DNA from: Pseudomonas sp. BN102
GTDB taxonomy: Bacteria > Pseudomonadota > Gammaproteobacteria > Pseudomonadales > Pseudomonadaceae
DNA: 64,000 bases
Reading direction: 5' to 3'
NCBI RefSeq assembly: GCF_029871245.1
Contig: NZ_SSON01000029.1
Location: forward strand, 1 to 64,000
Shown here: positions 11,494-21,480 of the stretch, one piece after another
Layout: each line of letters begins with the position of its first letter
How positions within the stretch are numbered: the stretch's first letter is position 1
Translations under genes and position numbers: made by a program
The notes under the pieces: generated by a model
Told to the model about the DNA's origin: nothing
Databases searched by the model: none
What the model saw: the letters and a program-made list of their open reading frames with translations, nothing else

Positions 11494-12141
11494 ATGGCCA
11501 GCGAACGTTCCTATTCCCCCGCCGACCGTCTGCTGCTGCAGGCCGATGCCGCTCTGCGCACCCTGCTGCCGTTCACCGGCCAGCCGTTCCGCCCCTCCCC
11601 CGCCGAGGGCCAGCCCGATGCCGAGCTCAAGGCCGAGGACGCCCGCCATATAGCGGGCCTGATGCGCATCAACCACACGGGTGAAGTCTGCGCCCAGGCG
11701 CTGTATCAGGGTCAGGCGCTGACCGCCAAGCTGCCCCATGTGCGCGCCGCCATGGAGCACGCCGCCGAGGAAGAGGTCGACCATCTGGCCTGGTGCGAAC
11801 AGCGCATCCGCGAGCTGGGGAGCCGCCCGAGCGTGCTCAACCCGATTTTCTACGGCCTGTCGTTCGGCGTCGGCGCGGTTGCCGGCCTGATCAGCGACAA
11901 AGTCAGCCTTGGCTTCGTCGCCGCTACCGAGGATCAGGTGTGCAAGCACCTTGACGAACACCTGGAGCAATTGCCGGCGGATGACGCCAAGTCCCGCGCC
12001 ATCCTCGAGCAGATGCGCACGGACGAGGAACAGCACGCCACCAGCGCCATCGAGGCCGGCGGCCTGCGCTTCCCGGCGCCGGTAAAGTTCGGCATGACGC
12101 TGCTGTCGAAGGTCATGACCAAGAGTACCTACCGGATCTGA
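11494..12141 (+). CDS. coq7: 3-demethoxyubiquinol 3-hydroxylase Coq7
   Basis: Di-iron hydroxylase of ubiquinone synthesis that puts the C6 oxygen on demethoxyubiquinol. The iron-binding carboxylate/histidine motifs of the ferritin-like fold are present: E and H in [25 protein letters not shown], and DEEQHATSA. The length is 215 residues, the bacterial form. The ATG at 11494 has GGAGGT at the right distance. It is monocistronic: a strong bidirectional hairpin follows. Confidence 0.95.
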   Translation: MASERSYSPADRLLLQADAALRTLLPFTGQPFRPSPAEGQPDAELKAEDARHIAGLMRINHTGEVCAQALYQGQALTAKLPHVRAAMEHAAEEEVDHLAWCEQRIRELGSRPSVLNPIFYGLSFGVGAVAGLISDKVSLGFVAATEDQVCKHLDEHLEQLPADDAKSRAILEQMRTDEEQHATSAIEAGGLRFPAPVKFGMTLLSKVMTKSTYRI

Positions 12142-12160
12142 AGAGCAAGCCGCAAGAATG

Positions 12161-12186
12161 ACAAAGGGCGCCTCGGCGCCCTTTGT
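12161..12186. terminator. bidirectional terminator between coq7 and speD
   Basis: A perfect inverted repeat of 12 bp (12161-12172 with 12175-12186), centred on GGCGCC and flanked by A-rich and T-rich arms, can terminate the convergent genes coq7 and speD from both sides. Confidence 0.85.
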
Positions 12187-12194
12187 GTTCTTCA

Positions 12195-12222
12195 CTTGAA
12201 GCTTGCGGCTTGAAGCTTGCCG
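12195..12222. repeat. 14-bp tandem duplication
   Basis: CTTGAAGCTTGC(G/C)G occurs twice head to tail (12195-12208 and 12209-12222), with one mismatch, directly behind the coq7 terminator. A related inverted piece, AGCAAGCCGCAAG, lies before the terminator (12144-12156). Similar AAGC/TTGC-rich repeats are scattered between Pseudomonas genes; function unknown. Confidence 0.7.
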
Positions 12223-12235
12223 CTCCCGCTCCCCT

Positions 12236-13030
12236 TCAATGCGGCATATTGCGCGCGTAGAAGATTTCCAGCATTTCGTGGCGCACGCGCTCTTCGACTT
12301 CCTTGCGCTGCTCGGCCGTCAGGTTGCGGGTGGCGTCGCCGAACAGGTAGTTGTCCAGGGCGAAGTCCTTGAGCAGCATCTTGGTGTGGAACATGTTCTC
12401 CTGGTACACGTTGACGTCCGTCATCTGGTAGGCGTCCTGGGTGTCGTCGGAGAGGTAGTTCTGGATCGAGTTGATCTCGTGGTCGATGAAGTGCTTCTTG
12501 CCTTCCACGTCACGGGTGAAACCGCGCACGCGGTAGTCCACGGTGACGATGTCCGAGTCGAACTGGTGGATCAGGTAGTTGAGCGCCTTCAGCGGCGAGA
12601 TCACGCCACAAGTGGATACGTCGATGTCCACGCGGAAAGTGGCGATACCCGAGACCGGATGGATTTCCGGGTAGGTGTGAACGGTGATGTGGCTCTTGTC
12701 GAGGTGCGCCAGGATGGTCTCCGGCAGCGGGCCGGGGGATTCCTCGATCTGGCTGTCGGTGGGGGTCACCGGCTCCTCGGAGATCAGGATGGTCACGCTC
12801 GCGCCCTGGGGATCGTAGTCCTGGCGGGCGATATTGAGGATGTTGGCACCTATGATTTCGACCACATCGGTGAGGATCTGGGTCAGGCGTTCGGCGTCGT
12901 ACTCTTCGTCGATGTACTGGACGTAGGCCTGCTGGTCCTCTGGGGTCTCCGCATAGCAGATGTCATAGATGTTGAAGCTCAAGGTCTTGGTCAGGTTGTT
13001 GAACCCGTGGAGCTTGAGTTTGCTTTTCAC
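12236..13030 (-). CDS. speD: S-adenosylmethionine decarboxylase proenzyme
   Basis: Makes decarboxylated AdoMet, the aminopropyl donor for spermidine. The protein is a self-cleaving pyruvoyl enzyme: the processing site is K112/S113 in [14 protein letters not shown], and the downstream [16 protein letters not shown] block is the conserved catalytic region. At 264 residues it is the E. coli (class 1A) form. The start is a GTG (13028-13030) with GAGAG upstream. It is convergent with coq7 and has a 5' leader of about 130-150 nt if the promoter near 13190 is used. Confidence 0.96.
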   Translation of the reverse strand: MKSKLKLHGFNNLTKTLSFNIYDICYAETPEDQQAYVQYIDEEYDAERLTQILTDVVEIIGANILNIARQDYDPQGASVTILISEEPVTPTDSQIEESPGPLPETILAHLDKSHITVHTYPEIHPVSGIATFRVDIDVSTCGVISPLKALNYLIHQFDSDIVTVDYRVRGFTRDVEGKKHFIDHEINSIQNYLSDDTQDAYQMTDVNVYQENMFHTKMLLKDFALDNYLFGDATRNLTAEQRKEVEERVRHEMLEIFYARNMPH

Positions 13031-13188
13031 CGTTGGAAACTCTCTTGTGCATGCGGCTCTGCCGCGTGGTTGAGCATGCCCGTCAGTTGCGCACGACGCA
13101 GCTGCGTAGGACGGATTACACCTCTTCGCGATGGCGATTGTGGTCGTATGTTCGGGGCCCGATGCCCCGGAAAGCTGGAAGGGGGCGA

Positions 13189-13217
13189 ATTATGCAGACG
13201 GCGGGCGCCGTCTGCCA
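13189..13217 (-). promoter_or_regulatory. speD promoter candidate with inverted repeat in the spacer
   Basis: On the minus strand CTGGCA, an 18-bp spacer and CATAAT make a plausible sigma70 promoter for speD. Most of the spacer is a perfect 8-bp inverted repeat, CAGACGGC (13195-13202) and GCCGTCTG (13207-13214), which is where an operator would block RNA polymerase. The same dyad could instead be a weak terminator of osmC, but it is not followed by a T-run on either strand. Confidence 0.35.
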
Positions 13218-13236
13218 GAGTTTGCCGCGCAAATAT

Positions 13237-13268
13237 GATGGCCGGATGTCTTCATCCAACCGGCCATC
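13237..13268 (-). terminator. probable osmC terminator
   Basis: GATGGCCGG (13237-13245) pairs perfectly with CCGGCCATC (13260-13268) over a 14-nt loop, 12 bp beyond the osmC stop. On the minus strand it is followed by ATATTTG, a weak T-tract. Confidence 0.55.
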
Positions 13269-13280
13269 GGCGCTCAGGAC

Positions 13281-13706
13281 TCAGACGCCGAGTTCGACTA
13301 TCTCGTAGTCGTGGGTGATTTCCACCCCGGCGCGGCCGAGCAGGATGGACGCCGAGCAGTACTTTTCGGCAGACAATTCCACCGCACGCTTGACCTGGGC
13401 CTCCTTGAGACCGCGGCCCTTGACCACGAAGTGGACATGGATCTTGGTGAAGACCTTGGGGTCCTCGGTGGCGCGTTCGGCGTCGAGAAAGGCTTCGCAG
13501 CTCTCCACCGGCTGGCGCGATTTCTTCAGGATGCTCACCACGTCGAAGTTGGTGCAGCCGCCGAGGCCGATCAGCAGCATCTCCATGGGGCGCACGCCCA
13601 GATTGCGGCCGCCGCTCTCGGGCGGGCCGTCCATCACAACCGCGTGGCCACTGCCGGACTCGCCAAGGAACAGGGCTTCGCCCGCCCATTGGATGCGTGC
13701 TTTCAT
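13281..13706 (-). CDS. OsmC family protein (YhfA-like)
   Basis: 141-residue OsmC/Ohr-fold protein. The two redox cysteines expected in the family are present, C51 (GLGGCTNFD) and C117 (EKYCSAS), so a peroxide-reducing role is plausible. The sequence is closer to the E. coli YhfA branch than to inducible Ohr. It is divergent from vfr, with 225 bp between the start codons. Confidence 0.9.
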   Translation of the reverse strand: MKARIQWAGEALFLGESGSGHAVVMDGPPESGGRNLGVRPMEMLLIGLGGCTNFDVVSILKKSRQPVESCEAFLDAERATEDPKVFTKIHVHFVVKGRGLKEAQVKRAVELSAEKYCSASILLGRAGVEITHDYEIVELGV

Positions 13707-13931
13707 CGCCTAGGACTCCGCTCGGAAAAAGGTGCGGTAGCTTATCACAGCGCCTATTCCCTACCGGGGCTCAAATAGTTCCAGGGCAGGTGTTAGCTGC
13801 GTCGCAAAATCACATTGTCGATTGAGGGGGCTCTGTTAAGCTGGCGCCGGTTTACTGGCACACTTGGCCGGACAATTATTAGAAAATTGCCTGTTTGACA
13901 AAGGCTTACCTTCTCTTTTCGGGACTCGGGC

Positions 13932-14576
13932 ATGGTTGCAATAACTCTTACACCTAAGATCAAGAGCCTGGACAAGCTTCTCGCGCATTGTCACCGCCGC
14001 CGCTACACGGCAAAGAGCACCATCATCTATGCGGGCGATCGCTGCGAAACCCTCTTCTTCATCATCAAGGGCTCCGTCACCATCCTGATCGAGGATGACG
14101 ACGGTCGCGAGATGATCATCGCCTATCTCAATGCCGGCGATTTCTTCGGCGAGATGGGACTGTTCGACAAGGAAGGCACCGAAAAGGAACGCAGCGCCTG
14201 GGTCCGCGCCAAGACCGAGTGCGAAGTGGCAGAGCTGAGCTACGCCAAATTCCGTGAACTGACCCAGCAGGACCCGGAAATCCTCTACGCCCTGGGTAGC
14301 CAGATGGCCGACCGCCTGCGCAACACCACGCGCAAGGTGGGTGACCTGGCCTTCCTCGATGTGACCGGCCGCGTGGCACGGACCCTCCTGGATCTGTGCA
14401 AGCAGCCCGACGCCATGACACATCCGGATGGCATGCAGATCAAGATCACCCGCCAGGAAATCGGCCGCATCGTCGGCTGCTCGCGGGAAATGGTCGGCCG
14501 TGTGCTGAAGAGCCTGGAAGAGCAGGGTCTGGTAAATGTGAAGGGCAAGACAATGGTCGTCTTCGGCACCCGCTGA
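13932..14576 (+). CDS. vfr: cAMP-responsive global regulator Vfr
   Basis: CRP-family transcription factor of 214 residues, the exact length of P. aeruginosa Vfr, which controls type III secretion, quorum sensing, type IV pili and exotoxin. The cyclic-nucleotide domain spans about residues 15-120 ([34 protein letters not shown] with the phosphate-binding Arg/Ser), followed by a dimer helix and a winged helix-turn-helix ([19 protein letters not shown], about 168-187). Near identity to Vfr is evident by eye. A perfect terminator follows. I looked for a CRP/Vfr site upstream and found no convincing one. Confidence 0.96.
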   Translation: MVAITLTPKIKSLDKLLAHCHRRRYTAKSTIIYAGDRCETLFFIIKGSVTILIEDDDGREMIIAYLNAGDFFGEMGLFDKEGTEKERSAWVRAKTECEVAELSYAKFRELTQQDPEILYALGSQMADRLRNTTRKVGDLAFLDVTGRVARTLLDLCKQPDAMTHPDGMQIKITRQEIGRIVGCSREMVGRVLKSLEEQGLVNVKGKTMVVFGTR

Positions 14577-14587
14577 AGCGTCCAGAG

Positions 14588-14625
14588 GACATGAAAAAGC
14601 CGGCGCAAGCCGGCTTTTTCATGTC
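14588..14625. terminator. bidirectional terminator between vfr and trpC
   Basis: A perfect 17-bp inverted repeat (14588-14604 with 14609-14625), 4-nt loop, has an A5 tract in the left arm and a T5 tract in the right arm, so it terminates convergent vfr and trpC. Confidence 0.93.
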
Positions 14626-14642
14626 TGGGTGCGCAGGCCGGA

Positions 14643-15475
<833 letters not shown>

Positions 15476-15479
<4 letters not shown>

Positions 15480-16525
15480 GCTTCATTCTCCACTCGGAAC
15501 ACCGCGGTAAAGGAGGCCAGCTCGTCCAGCTTCTCACGGGCGAGACCGGTGTGCAGGGCGTCCTGGGCCAGGCGCACGCCTTCTTTCAGGCTGAAAGCCA
15601 GGTCGGCGGCATAAAGCGCCGCGCCGGCGTTCAGCACGATCATGTCGGCGGCCTTCTGGCCACTCTCGGTCCTGCGCTTGCCCAGGGCGTCGCGAATCAG
15701 CTCCAACGACTCCTGCGGGCTGCCGACGGTGAGGCCGATCAGACTCTGGCTCTTGATGCCGAAGTCCTCGGGCTGAATCTGGTACTCGGTCACTTCGCCA
15801 TTCTTCAGCTCGGCGACATGGGTGGGCGCAGCCAGGCTCACCTCATCCAGGCCATCGCGGGAATGCACCACGAGGATGTGATCGCTGCCCAGGCGTTTGA
15901 GCACCTCGGCCAGCGGGCGGCACAGCGCCTGGTTGAACACGCCGACAACCTGGTGTTTTACGCCAGCCGGATTCGTAAGCGGGCCGAGCATGTTGAACAG
16001 GGTGCGCAGGCCCAGTTCGCGGCGTGGGCCGGCGGCGTACTTCATGGCCTTGTGGTGGACCTGGGCGAACATGAAGCCGACGCCGATGCTCTCGATGCAG
16101 CGCGCCACCTGCTCCGGCTTGAGGTCGAGGTAGATGCCGGCGGCTTCGAGCACGTCGGCGCTGCCGGTCTTGCCGGATACCGCGCGGTTGCCATGCTTGG
16201 CCACCTTGCCGCCCGCCGCGGCGACCACGAAGGTGGCGGCCGAGGAGACGTTGAAAATGTTGGCGCCATCACCGCCGGTGCCGACCACATCGACCACGTG
16301 ATCAAGGGTGGAGAGCTCCACGCGGCTGGCCAGTTCGCGCATCACCGAGACGGCGCCGACGACTTCGTCGATGGTCTCGCTCTTCATGCGCATGCCCATG
16401 AGGAAAGCGCCGATCTGCGCGTCGGTGCACTGGCCGGTCATGATCAGGCGCATCACGTCCTGCATTTCATCGGTGGTCAGGTCCAGCTGGTTGACCACCC
16501 GGTTCAGGGCTTCCTTGATGTCCAT
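15476..16525 (-). CDS. trpD: anthranilate phosphoribosyltransferase
   Basis: Transfers phosphoribose from PRPP to anthranilate. The PRPP-binding GTGGD (in [18 protein letters not shown]) and the KHGNRAVS segment are intact; length 349 residues. It overlaps the trpG stop by one base (TGATG) and trpC by four, so trpG, trpD and trpC are tightly coupled. Confidence 0.97.
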
Positions 16526-17118
16526 CAGCGCACTCCACCGGTCAGCTTGAGGAAGTTGGCCAAGAGTTCGTGGCCCTGTTCGGTAAGGATGGACTCCGGA
16601 TGGAACTGCACACCCTCGATATTCAATGTTTTGTGACGCAAGCCCATGATCTCGTCCACCGAACCGTCGGCATGCTGGGTCCAGGCGGTGACCTCGAGCT
16701 CGTCCGGCAGGGTGTCCAGCTTCACCACCAGGGAGTGATAGCGGGTCACGGTCAGCGGGTTGTTCAGGCCCTCGAACACACCCTGGTCCCTGTGGAATAC
16801 CGGGCTGGTCTTGCCGTGCATGGCCTGGCGGGCGCGCACCACGTCGCCGCCGAAGGCCTGGCCGATGCTCTGGTGGCCCAGGCAGACGCCAAGAATCGGC
16901 AGCTTGCCGGCGAAGTGGCGGATCACATCCAGCGAAACGCCGGCTTCATTGGGCGTGCAGGGGCCGGGGGAGACGACGATGCGTTCCGGGTTCAGGGCTT
17001 CGATCTGGGCGACGCTCAGTTCGTCGTTGCGGATCACTTCAACGTCCGCGCCCAGTTCGCCCAGGAACTGCACCACGTTGTAGGTAAAAGAGTCGTAGTT
17101 ATCGATCATCAGCAGCAT
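16525..17118 (-). CDS. trpG: anthranilate synthase component II (glutamine amidotransferase)
   Basis: Class I glutamine amidotransferase supplying ammonia to TrpE. The triad is C79 (GVCLGHQ), H173 and E175 (FHPES). I chose the ATG at 17118 with GAGGA upstream, giving 197 residues; an in-frame reading to 17172 would run back into trpE. Only 10 bp separate it from the trpE stop. In P. aeruginosa a pyocin cluster sits in exactly this gap. Confidence 0.96.
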   Translation of the reverse strand: MLLMIDNYDSFTYNVVQFLGELGADVEVIRNDELSVAQIEALNPERIVVSPGPCTPNEAGVSLDVIRHFAGKLPILGVCLGHQSIGQAFGGDVVRARQAMHGKTSPVFHRDQGVFEGLNNPLTVTRYHSLVVKLDTLPDELEVTAWTQHADGSVDEIMGLRHKTLNIEGVQFHPESILTEQGHELLANFLKLTGGVR

Positions 17119-17128
17119 GGGGCAATCC

Positions 17129-18616
17129 TCAGGCGTCGGTCTTGGCGGTCTGTTCGGCGAGGGCCACGGCACGGAACATGGCGCGGCGCTTGTTCAGCGT
17201 CTCTTCCCATTCCAGTGCCGGCACCGAGTCGGCAACGATACCGGCGCCGGCCTGTACGTGCAGCTCGCCGTCCTTGATGACCGCCGTGCGGATCGCGATG
17301 GCAGTGTCCATGTTGCCGTTCCAGGCCAAGTAGCCCACGGCGCCGCCGTAGACGCCACGCTTCACCGGTTCCAGCTCGTCGATGATTTCCATGGCGCGGA
17401 TTTTCGGCGCACCGGAGAGGGTGCCGGCCGGCAGGATGGCGCGCAGTGCCTCCATGGCGGAGATACCGTCCTTGAGCTGGCCGGTGACGTTGGAAACGAT
17501 GTGCATCACGTTGGAATAGCGCTCGATCACCATTTTCTCGGTGACCTTGACGCTGCCGGTGCTGGAGACGCGGCCGACGTCATTGCGGCCAAGGTCGATC
17601 AGCATCAGGTGCTCGGCCAGCTCCTTGGCGTCCGAGAGCAGATCCTGCTCCAGCGCCTGGTCGGCCTCCTCGCTGGCGCCGCGCGGGCGGGTACCGGCGA
17701 TGGGGCGTACCGTGACCAGGCCGTCCTCGACCCGCACCAGCACCTCCGGCGAGGAGCCCACCACGTGGAAGTCGCCGAAGTTGAAGAAGTACATGTACGG
17801 AGTCGGGTTGAAGCAGCGCAGGGCGCGGTAGAGATCGATGGGCGCGGCCTTGAAGGGGATCGACATGCGCTGGGAGATCACCACCTGCATGCAGTCGCCG
17901 GCCAGGATGTACTCCTTGATATCGCGCACCGCCTGCTCGTAGTCCTCGCGGGTGGAGCTGGAGCGGAAGCTGGGCTCCACGCCGAGAGGCAGGCCCGGGT
18001 CCACACCCAGGCGCGGTACCACCGGCTGACGCAGCCTCTGGCGCAGCTCGGCCAGGCGCGCCTGGCCCTGCTCGAAGGCATCGGGTTGGCTCGGATCGAC
18101 CAGGACTATGGCGTGCAGCTTGCCGGCCAGGTTGTCGAAGACGACCACTGCGTCCGAGACCATCAGCAGGATGTCCGGGGTGCCCAGCGGATCGGGGTTC
18201 GGGCAGTTAGCCAGACGCTTTTCAACATAACGCACGCAGTCGTAGCCGAAGTAACCGACCAGGCCGCCGTTGAAGCGCGGCAGCCCGGCGATTGGCGCCA
18301 CCATGTAGCGCTCCTTGAAGGCCTCGACGAAGGCCAGCGGGTCTTCGCAGTCGTGGCTTTCCACCTCGGTGTCGTCGACGCTGACGCTGACCTTCAGGCC
18401 ATGGGCGCGCAGCACGGTGCGGCTCTGCAGGCCGATGATGGAGTAACGGCCCCACTTCTCACCACCCTGCACGGACTCCAGCAGGTAGGAGTAAGGGGTA
18501 TCGGCGAGCTTCAGGTAAAGGGACAGCGGGGTGTCGAAGTCCGCCAGGGTCTCGAACGCAAGCGGAATGCGGTTATAGCCTTCGGCGGCCAAACGCAGGA
18601 ATTCTTCGCGGGTCAT
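17129..18616 (-). CDS. trpE: anthranilate synthase component I
   Basis: Chorismate-utilising enzyme that makes anthranilate with TrpG; 495 residues. The feedback-inhibition motif LLES is present at residues 45-48, so tryptophan sensitivity is expected. The C-terminal chorismate-binding core carries [16 protein letters not shown] and [15 protein letters not shown]. The ribosome site is GAGG ten bases before the ATG. A 90-nt leader separates it from gph, whose last codons encode a Trp-containing leader-like peptide. Confidence 0.97.
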   Translation of the reverse strand: MTREEFLRLAAEGYNRIPLAFETLADFDTPLSLYLKLADTPYSYLLESVQGGEKWGRYSIIGLQSRTVLRAHGLKVSVSVDDTEVESHDCEDPLAFVEAFKERYMVAPIAGLPRFNGGLVGYFGYDCVRYVEKRLANCPNPDPLGTPDILLMVSDAVVVFDNLAGKLHAIVLVDPSQPDAFEQGQARLAELRQRLRQPVVPRLGVDPGLPLGVEPSFRSSSTREDYEQAVRDIKEYILAGDCMQVVISQRMSIPFKAAPIDLYRALRCFNPTPYMYFFNFGDFHVVGSSPEVLVRVEDGLVTVRPIAGTRPRGASEEADQALEQDLLSDAKELAEHLMLIDLGRNDVGRVSSTGSVKVTEKMVIERYSNVMHIVSNVTGQLKDGISAMEALRAILPAGTLSGAPKIRAMEIIDELEPVKRGVYGGAVGYLAWNGNMDTAIAIRTAVIKDGELHVQAGAGIVADSVPALEWEETLNKRRAMFRAVALAEQTAKTDA

Positions 18617-18751
18617 GATCAGCCTCGTGGGCGGGGAGCCCTGCTGGGCTCCTGGAGATGAAAACGTCGGTGTGCAAGCGCGCCGGGGCGTCCGGCCAGA
18701 ATGAATTCAGGCGCGCCAGCGCCAACGGGCGACGGCCTTGATGATCTTCAT
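18617..18751 (-). promoter_or_regulatory. possible trpE leader peptide and hairpins
   Basis: The last 14 codons of gph, from an internal ATG (18749-18751), encode MKIIKAVARWRWRA with two Trp codons one codon apart, directly upstream of trpE. The 90 nt that follow can form two hairpins: a 7-bp stem, GGAGCCC with GGGCTCC (18635-18652), and a 5-bp GC stem (18682-18696). Attenuation of trpE has been reported in P. putida. No classical T-run terminator is visible, so the mechanism here is inference. Confidence 0.45.
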
Positions 18752-19546
18752 TCCGGCTCGTTCGAGCCAATGCTTGCAGGGAACCACCACGTTTCTGTCT
18801 CGTTGAGGCGGATTGTCGGAGGAGTCCGGCGACATTAGCGCAGCGCCGTGAGCGGCGCAACCTCCTGGCAACAGCTCGCGCAGGTCATCCACCACCAGGG
18901 CCGGATCCTCGTTGCTGATGGGGCGGCCGTGGTTGTAACCGTAGCTCAGGGCCACGCATTGCACTCCGGCGGCCTTGGCGGCGAGTACGTCGCTGCGCGA
19001 GTCGCCGACGAACAACGCCTCGGTCCGGCTGACCCCGGTCATGTGCATCACATGGAGCAGCGCGGCCGGATCGGGCTTCTGCTGCGGCAGGGTGTCGCCG
19101 GCGATGATCAGCGGGAAGTAGCTCCCCAGCTTCATCTCGTCCAGCAGCGGGGCGACGAAGCGCTCGGGCTTGTTGGTGACCAGCGCCAGTTCCACGCCCT
19201 TCTTCTTCAACCACCTTAGGGTTTCCGCAACGCCCGGGTAGACGGTGGTCAGCGCGTGGCTCTCGGCGTAGGCCTCCATGAACAGTTCCAGGCCGCGTTC
19301 GGCGTCGCTGTCATGCACCGAGGAATGGTCGATGTCGCCAGCCAGGGCACGACGCACCAGCACGCGCGCACCGTTGCCGACCCATTCGCGAACCCGTTCG
19401 ACACCCGCTGCCGGACGCCCGAGGGCGAGCAGCATGCGGTCGACGGCGGCGGCCAGGTCGGGCACCGAATCCACGAGGGTGCCATCCAGGTCGAACATCA
19501 CCAGGCGTGGCAGGCGCCCATCGAACAGCCGCTGCAAGGCGCTCAT
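18707..19546 (-). CDS. gph: phosphoglycolate phosphatase (HAD family)
   Basis: HAD-superfamily hydrolase removing 2-phosphoglycolate. The nucleophile motif is DLDGTLVDS (D19, D21), followed by VTNKPERF, the Lys motif in PQQKPDP, and GDSRSD. The ATG at 19546 follows the rpe stop by one base, so rpe-gph are coupled; longer in-frame readings enter rpe. At 279 residues it carries an unusual basic C-terminal extension (from about residue 237) whose last 14 residues look like a tryptophan leader peptide. Confidence 0.94.
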   Translation of the reverse strand: MSALQRLFDGRLPRLVMFDLDGTLVDSVPDLAAAVDRMLLALGRPAAGVERVREWVGNGARVLVRRALAGDIDHSSVHDSDAERGLELFMEAYAESHALTTVYPGVAETLRWLKKKGVELALVTNKPERFVAPLLDEMKLGSYFPLIIAGDTLPQQKPDPAALLHVMHMTGVSRTEALFVGDSRSDVLAAKAAGVQCVALSYGYNHGRPISNEDPALVVDDLRELLPGGCAAHGAALMSPDSSDNPPQRDRNVVVPCKHWLERAGMKIIKAVARWRWRA

Positions 19547-19547
19547 A

Positions 19548-20216
19548 TCAGGCCTGAGCCAGCTCGGCGCGCATGGCGGCGATGACTTCGGCGTAGTCCG
19601 GCGCGTTGAAGATGGCCGAGCCGGCGACGAAGGTGTCGGCACCGGCGGCGGCGATCTCGCGGATGTTCTTTACATTGACGCCGCCGTCGATTTCCAGGCG
19701 AATGTCGCGGCCGGAGGCATCGATCAGCGCACGTGCTTCACGCAGCTTGTCGAGGGTGCCGGGGATGAACTTCTGCCCGCCGAAGCCGGGGTTGACGCTC
19801 ATCAGCAGGATCATGTCGACCTTGTCCATCACGTACTTCAGCACGTCCAGCGGGGTGGCCGGGTTGAACACCAGGCCGGCCTTGGCGCCGCCGTCACGGA
19901 TCAGCTGCAGGGAGCGGTCGATGTGCAGGGAGGCCTCCGGGTGGAAAGTGATGTAGGTGGCGCCCGCTTCGATGAAGTCGCCGATGATGCGGTCCACCGG
20001 CGTGACCATCAGGTGCGCATCGATCGGCGCGGTGATGCCGTACTTGCGCAGGGCGGTGCAGACCATGGGGCCGATGGTCAGGTTGGGCACGTAGTGGTTG
20101 TCCATCACGTCGAAGTGAACGATGTCGGCGCCGGCGGCGAGTACGTTCTCCACTTCCTCGCCCAGGCGGGCGAAATCGGCGGAAAGGATCGACGGTGCGA
20201 TGGCGAAGGGCTGCAT
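19548..20216 (-). CDS. rpe: ribulose-phosphate 3-epimerase
   Basis: TIM-barrel metalloenzyme of the pentose phosphate pathway, 222 residues. The metal ligands lie in [12 protein letters not shown] and DAHLMV, and the phosphate-binding region in [12 protein letters not shown] and IDGGV. It is first in rpe-gph-(leader)-trpE. A TACAAT hexamer on the minus strand (20250-20255), 33 bp upstream, may be its -10 box. Confidence 0.97.
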   Translation of the reverse strand: MQPFAIAPSILSADFARLGEEVENVLAAGADIVHFDVMDNHYVPNLTIGPMVCTALRKYGITAPIDAHLMVTPVDRIIGDFIEAGATYITFHPEASLHIDRSLQLIRDGGAKAGLVFNPATPLDVLKYVMDKVDMILLMSVNPGFGGQKFIPGTLDKLREARALIDASGRDIRLEIDGGVNVKNIREIAAAGADTFVAGSAIFNAPDYAEVIAAMRAELAQA

Positions 20217-20295
20217 GGCTGACCTCAGGGCGGAATCACGGTGGCGCGGATTGTAGCCGGGATGGATGGCGCGCGGGGATTCGACCGATGGCCGA

Positions 20296-20480
20296 GAACC
20301 TGTTCACGATCTTGCGAACTAGAGTCATGCAAGGCAAAAACGGGCGAGGAAGCGGAGTTTACGAGTTGTAAATGAGCGTTACTCGCTTCGGGCCGCGCTG
20401 AAGCGCGTTAGCCGCAAGCGGCTTTCCGAGCCTGTTTTTAATGCCGCAGGACCGACGCACAGCTGATCGTGAGCTGGTTC
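20296..20480. repeat. 185-bp MITE-like element with terminal inverted repeats
   Basis: The non-coding gap between rpe and agtD holds a 185-bp block whose ends are imperfect inverted repeats: GAACCTGTTCACGATC (20296-20311) at the left, and GATCGTGAGCTGGTTC (20465-20480) at the right. Further in, GGCAAAAACGGGC and GCCTGTTTTTAATGC are also in inverted orientation, and the centre has a GTTTACGAGTTGTAAAT dyad. It encodes no protein. From memory, very similar GAAGCGGAGTTTACGAGTTG-type blocks are scattered in Pseudomonas genomes. I call it a non-autonomous mobile element; no clear target-site duplication was seen. Confidence 0.6.
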
Positions 20481-20490
20481 TGAGGCGGGA

Positions 20491-20526
20491 GGAAAAAAGA
20501 ACCCGCCCGCACGGGGAGCGGGCGGG
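20491..20526 (-). terminator. agtABCD terminator
   Basis: CCCGCCCGC (20502-20510) pairs with GCGGGCGGG (20518-20526) over a 7-nt loop. On the minus strand it is followed by TTCTTTTTTCC, so it terminates the operon 17 bp after the agtD stop. Confidence 0.93.
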
Positions 20527-20542
20527 CGGAAGGTTGGAGAAC

Positions 20543-21370
20543 TTATTCCGGCATAGAGGTCCGCATGCGTTCGCTGCGGCCGCGTAGCCACTCCAGCACC
20601 AGCAGCAGGGCGACGGAGAAGCCGATCAGCAGGGTGGCGGCGGCGGCGATGGTGGGGCTGAGGTTCTCGCGGATACCGCTGAACATCTGGCGCGGCAGGG
20701 TGGCCTGCTCGGGGCCGGCGAGGAACAGGGTCACCACCACTTCGTCGAAGGAGGTGGCGAAGGCGAACAGCGCCCCGGAGATCACCCCCGGCGCGATCAG
20801 CGGCAGGGTCACCTTGAAGAAGGCGGTCAAGGGCGGCGCGCCCAGGCTGGCGGCGGCACGCACCAGGTTGTAGTTGAAGCCCTGCAGGGTGGCCGACACC
20901 GTGATGATCACGAAGGGCACGCCCAGCACCGCGTGCACCAGGATCAGCGAGATGTAGCTGTTACCCAGTCCCAGCGGCGCAAAGAACAGGTAGGCGGCGA
21001 CACCTATGATCACCACCGGCACCACCATGGGGGAGATCAAGAGGCTCATCACCAGCGCCTTGCCGCGGAACTCGCCACGGGTCAGGCCGATGGAGGCCAG
21101 GGTGCCGAAGACCATCGCGAGCACGGTGGCCGCCGGGGCGACGATCATGCTGTTGGTCAGCGAGCGCATCCACTCCGCCGAGTTGAAGAAGTCGGCGTAC
21201 CAGCGCAGAGAGAACCCCTGCAGCGGGTAGACCAGGAAGGTGCCGGAGTTGAACGACAGCGGGATGATCACCAGCACCGGCAGGATCAGGAACAGCAGCA
21301 CCAGGCCGCAGAGGCCGCGCAGCGTGTAGTACCACAGGCGCTCGACCGGGGACATGTAGGGACTCAGCAT
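20543..21370 (-). CDS. agtD: ABC transporter permease AgtD (PotC/PotI type)
   Basis: Inner-membrane permease of 275 residues with about six membrane segments and the EAA-type loop (VRAAASLGAPPLTAFFKVTLPLIAPG). It belongs to the polyamine/opine/phosphonate permease family. Gene order ATPase-binding protein-permease-permease beside a LuxR-type regulator and a hybrid sensor matches the P. aeruginosa agtABCD/agtSR locus, which takes up four-aminobutyrate and five-aminovalerate; the symbol rests on that synteny. Confidence 0.87.
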   Translation of the reverse strand: MLSPYMSPVERLWYYTLRGLCGLVLLFLILPVLVIIPLSFNSGTFLVYPLQGFSLRWYADFFNSAEWMRSLTNSMIVAPAATVLAMVFGTLASIGLTRGEFRGKALVMSLLISPMVVPVVIIGVAAYLFFAPLGLGNSYISLILVHAVLGVPFVIITVSATLQGFNYNLVRAAASLGAPPLTAFFKVTLPLIAPGVISGALFAFATSFDEVVVTLFLAGPEQATLPRQMFSGIRENLSPTIAAAATLLIGFSVALLLVLEWLRGRSERMRTSMPE

Positions 21371-21402
21371 GAAGCTCTCTCCTCAGAATCTTTTTGTTAC
21401 CC

Positions 21403-21437
21403 CACCCTCTCCCGGCCCTTTGGGCCACCCTCTCCCG
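21403..21437. repeat. CACCCTCTCCCG direct repeat in the agtC-agtD gap
   Basis: CACCCTCTCCCG occurs at 21403-21414 and again at 21426-21437, in the 110-bp gap between agtC and agtD. It shares its CCCTCTCCCGG core with the perfect hairpin between agtB and agtC, so both intercistronic gaps carry the same dispersed repeat family. Confidence 0.6.
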
Positions 21438-21480
21438 CGAGCGGCAGAGGGGGATCGGGTGGCCTCCTTCGGAGGCGTTC

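Noticed and set aside
13740-13815. CRP/Vfr binding sites upstream of vfr
   Set aside because: Two TCACA half-sites (13745-13749 and 13810-13814) lack a proper TGTGA partner at N6 spacing.
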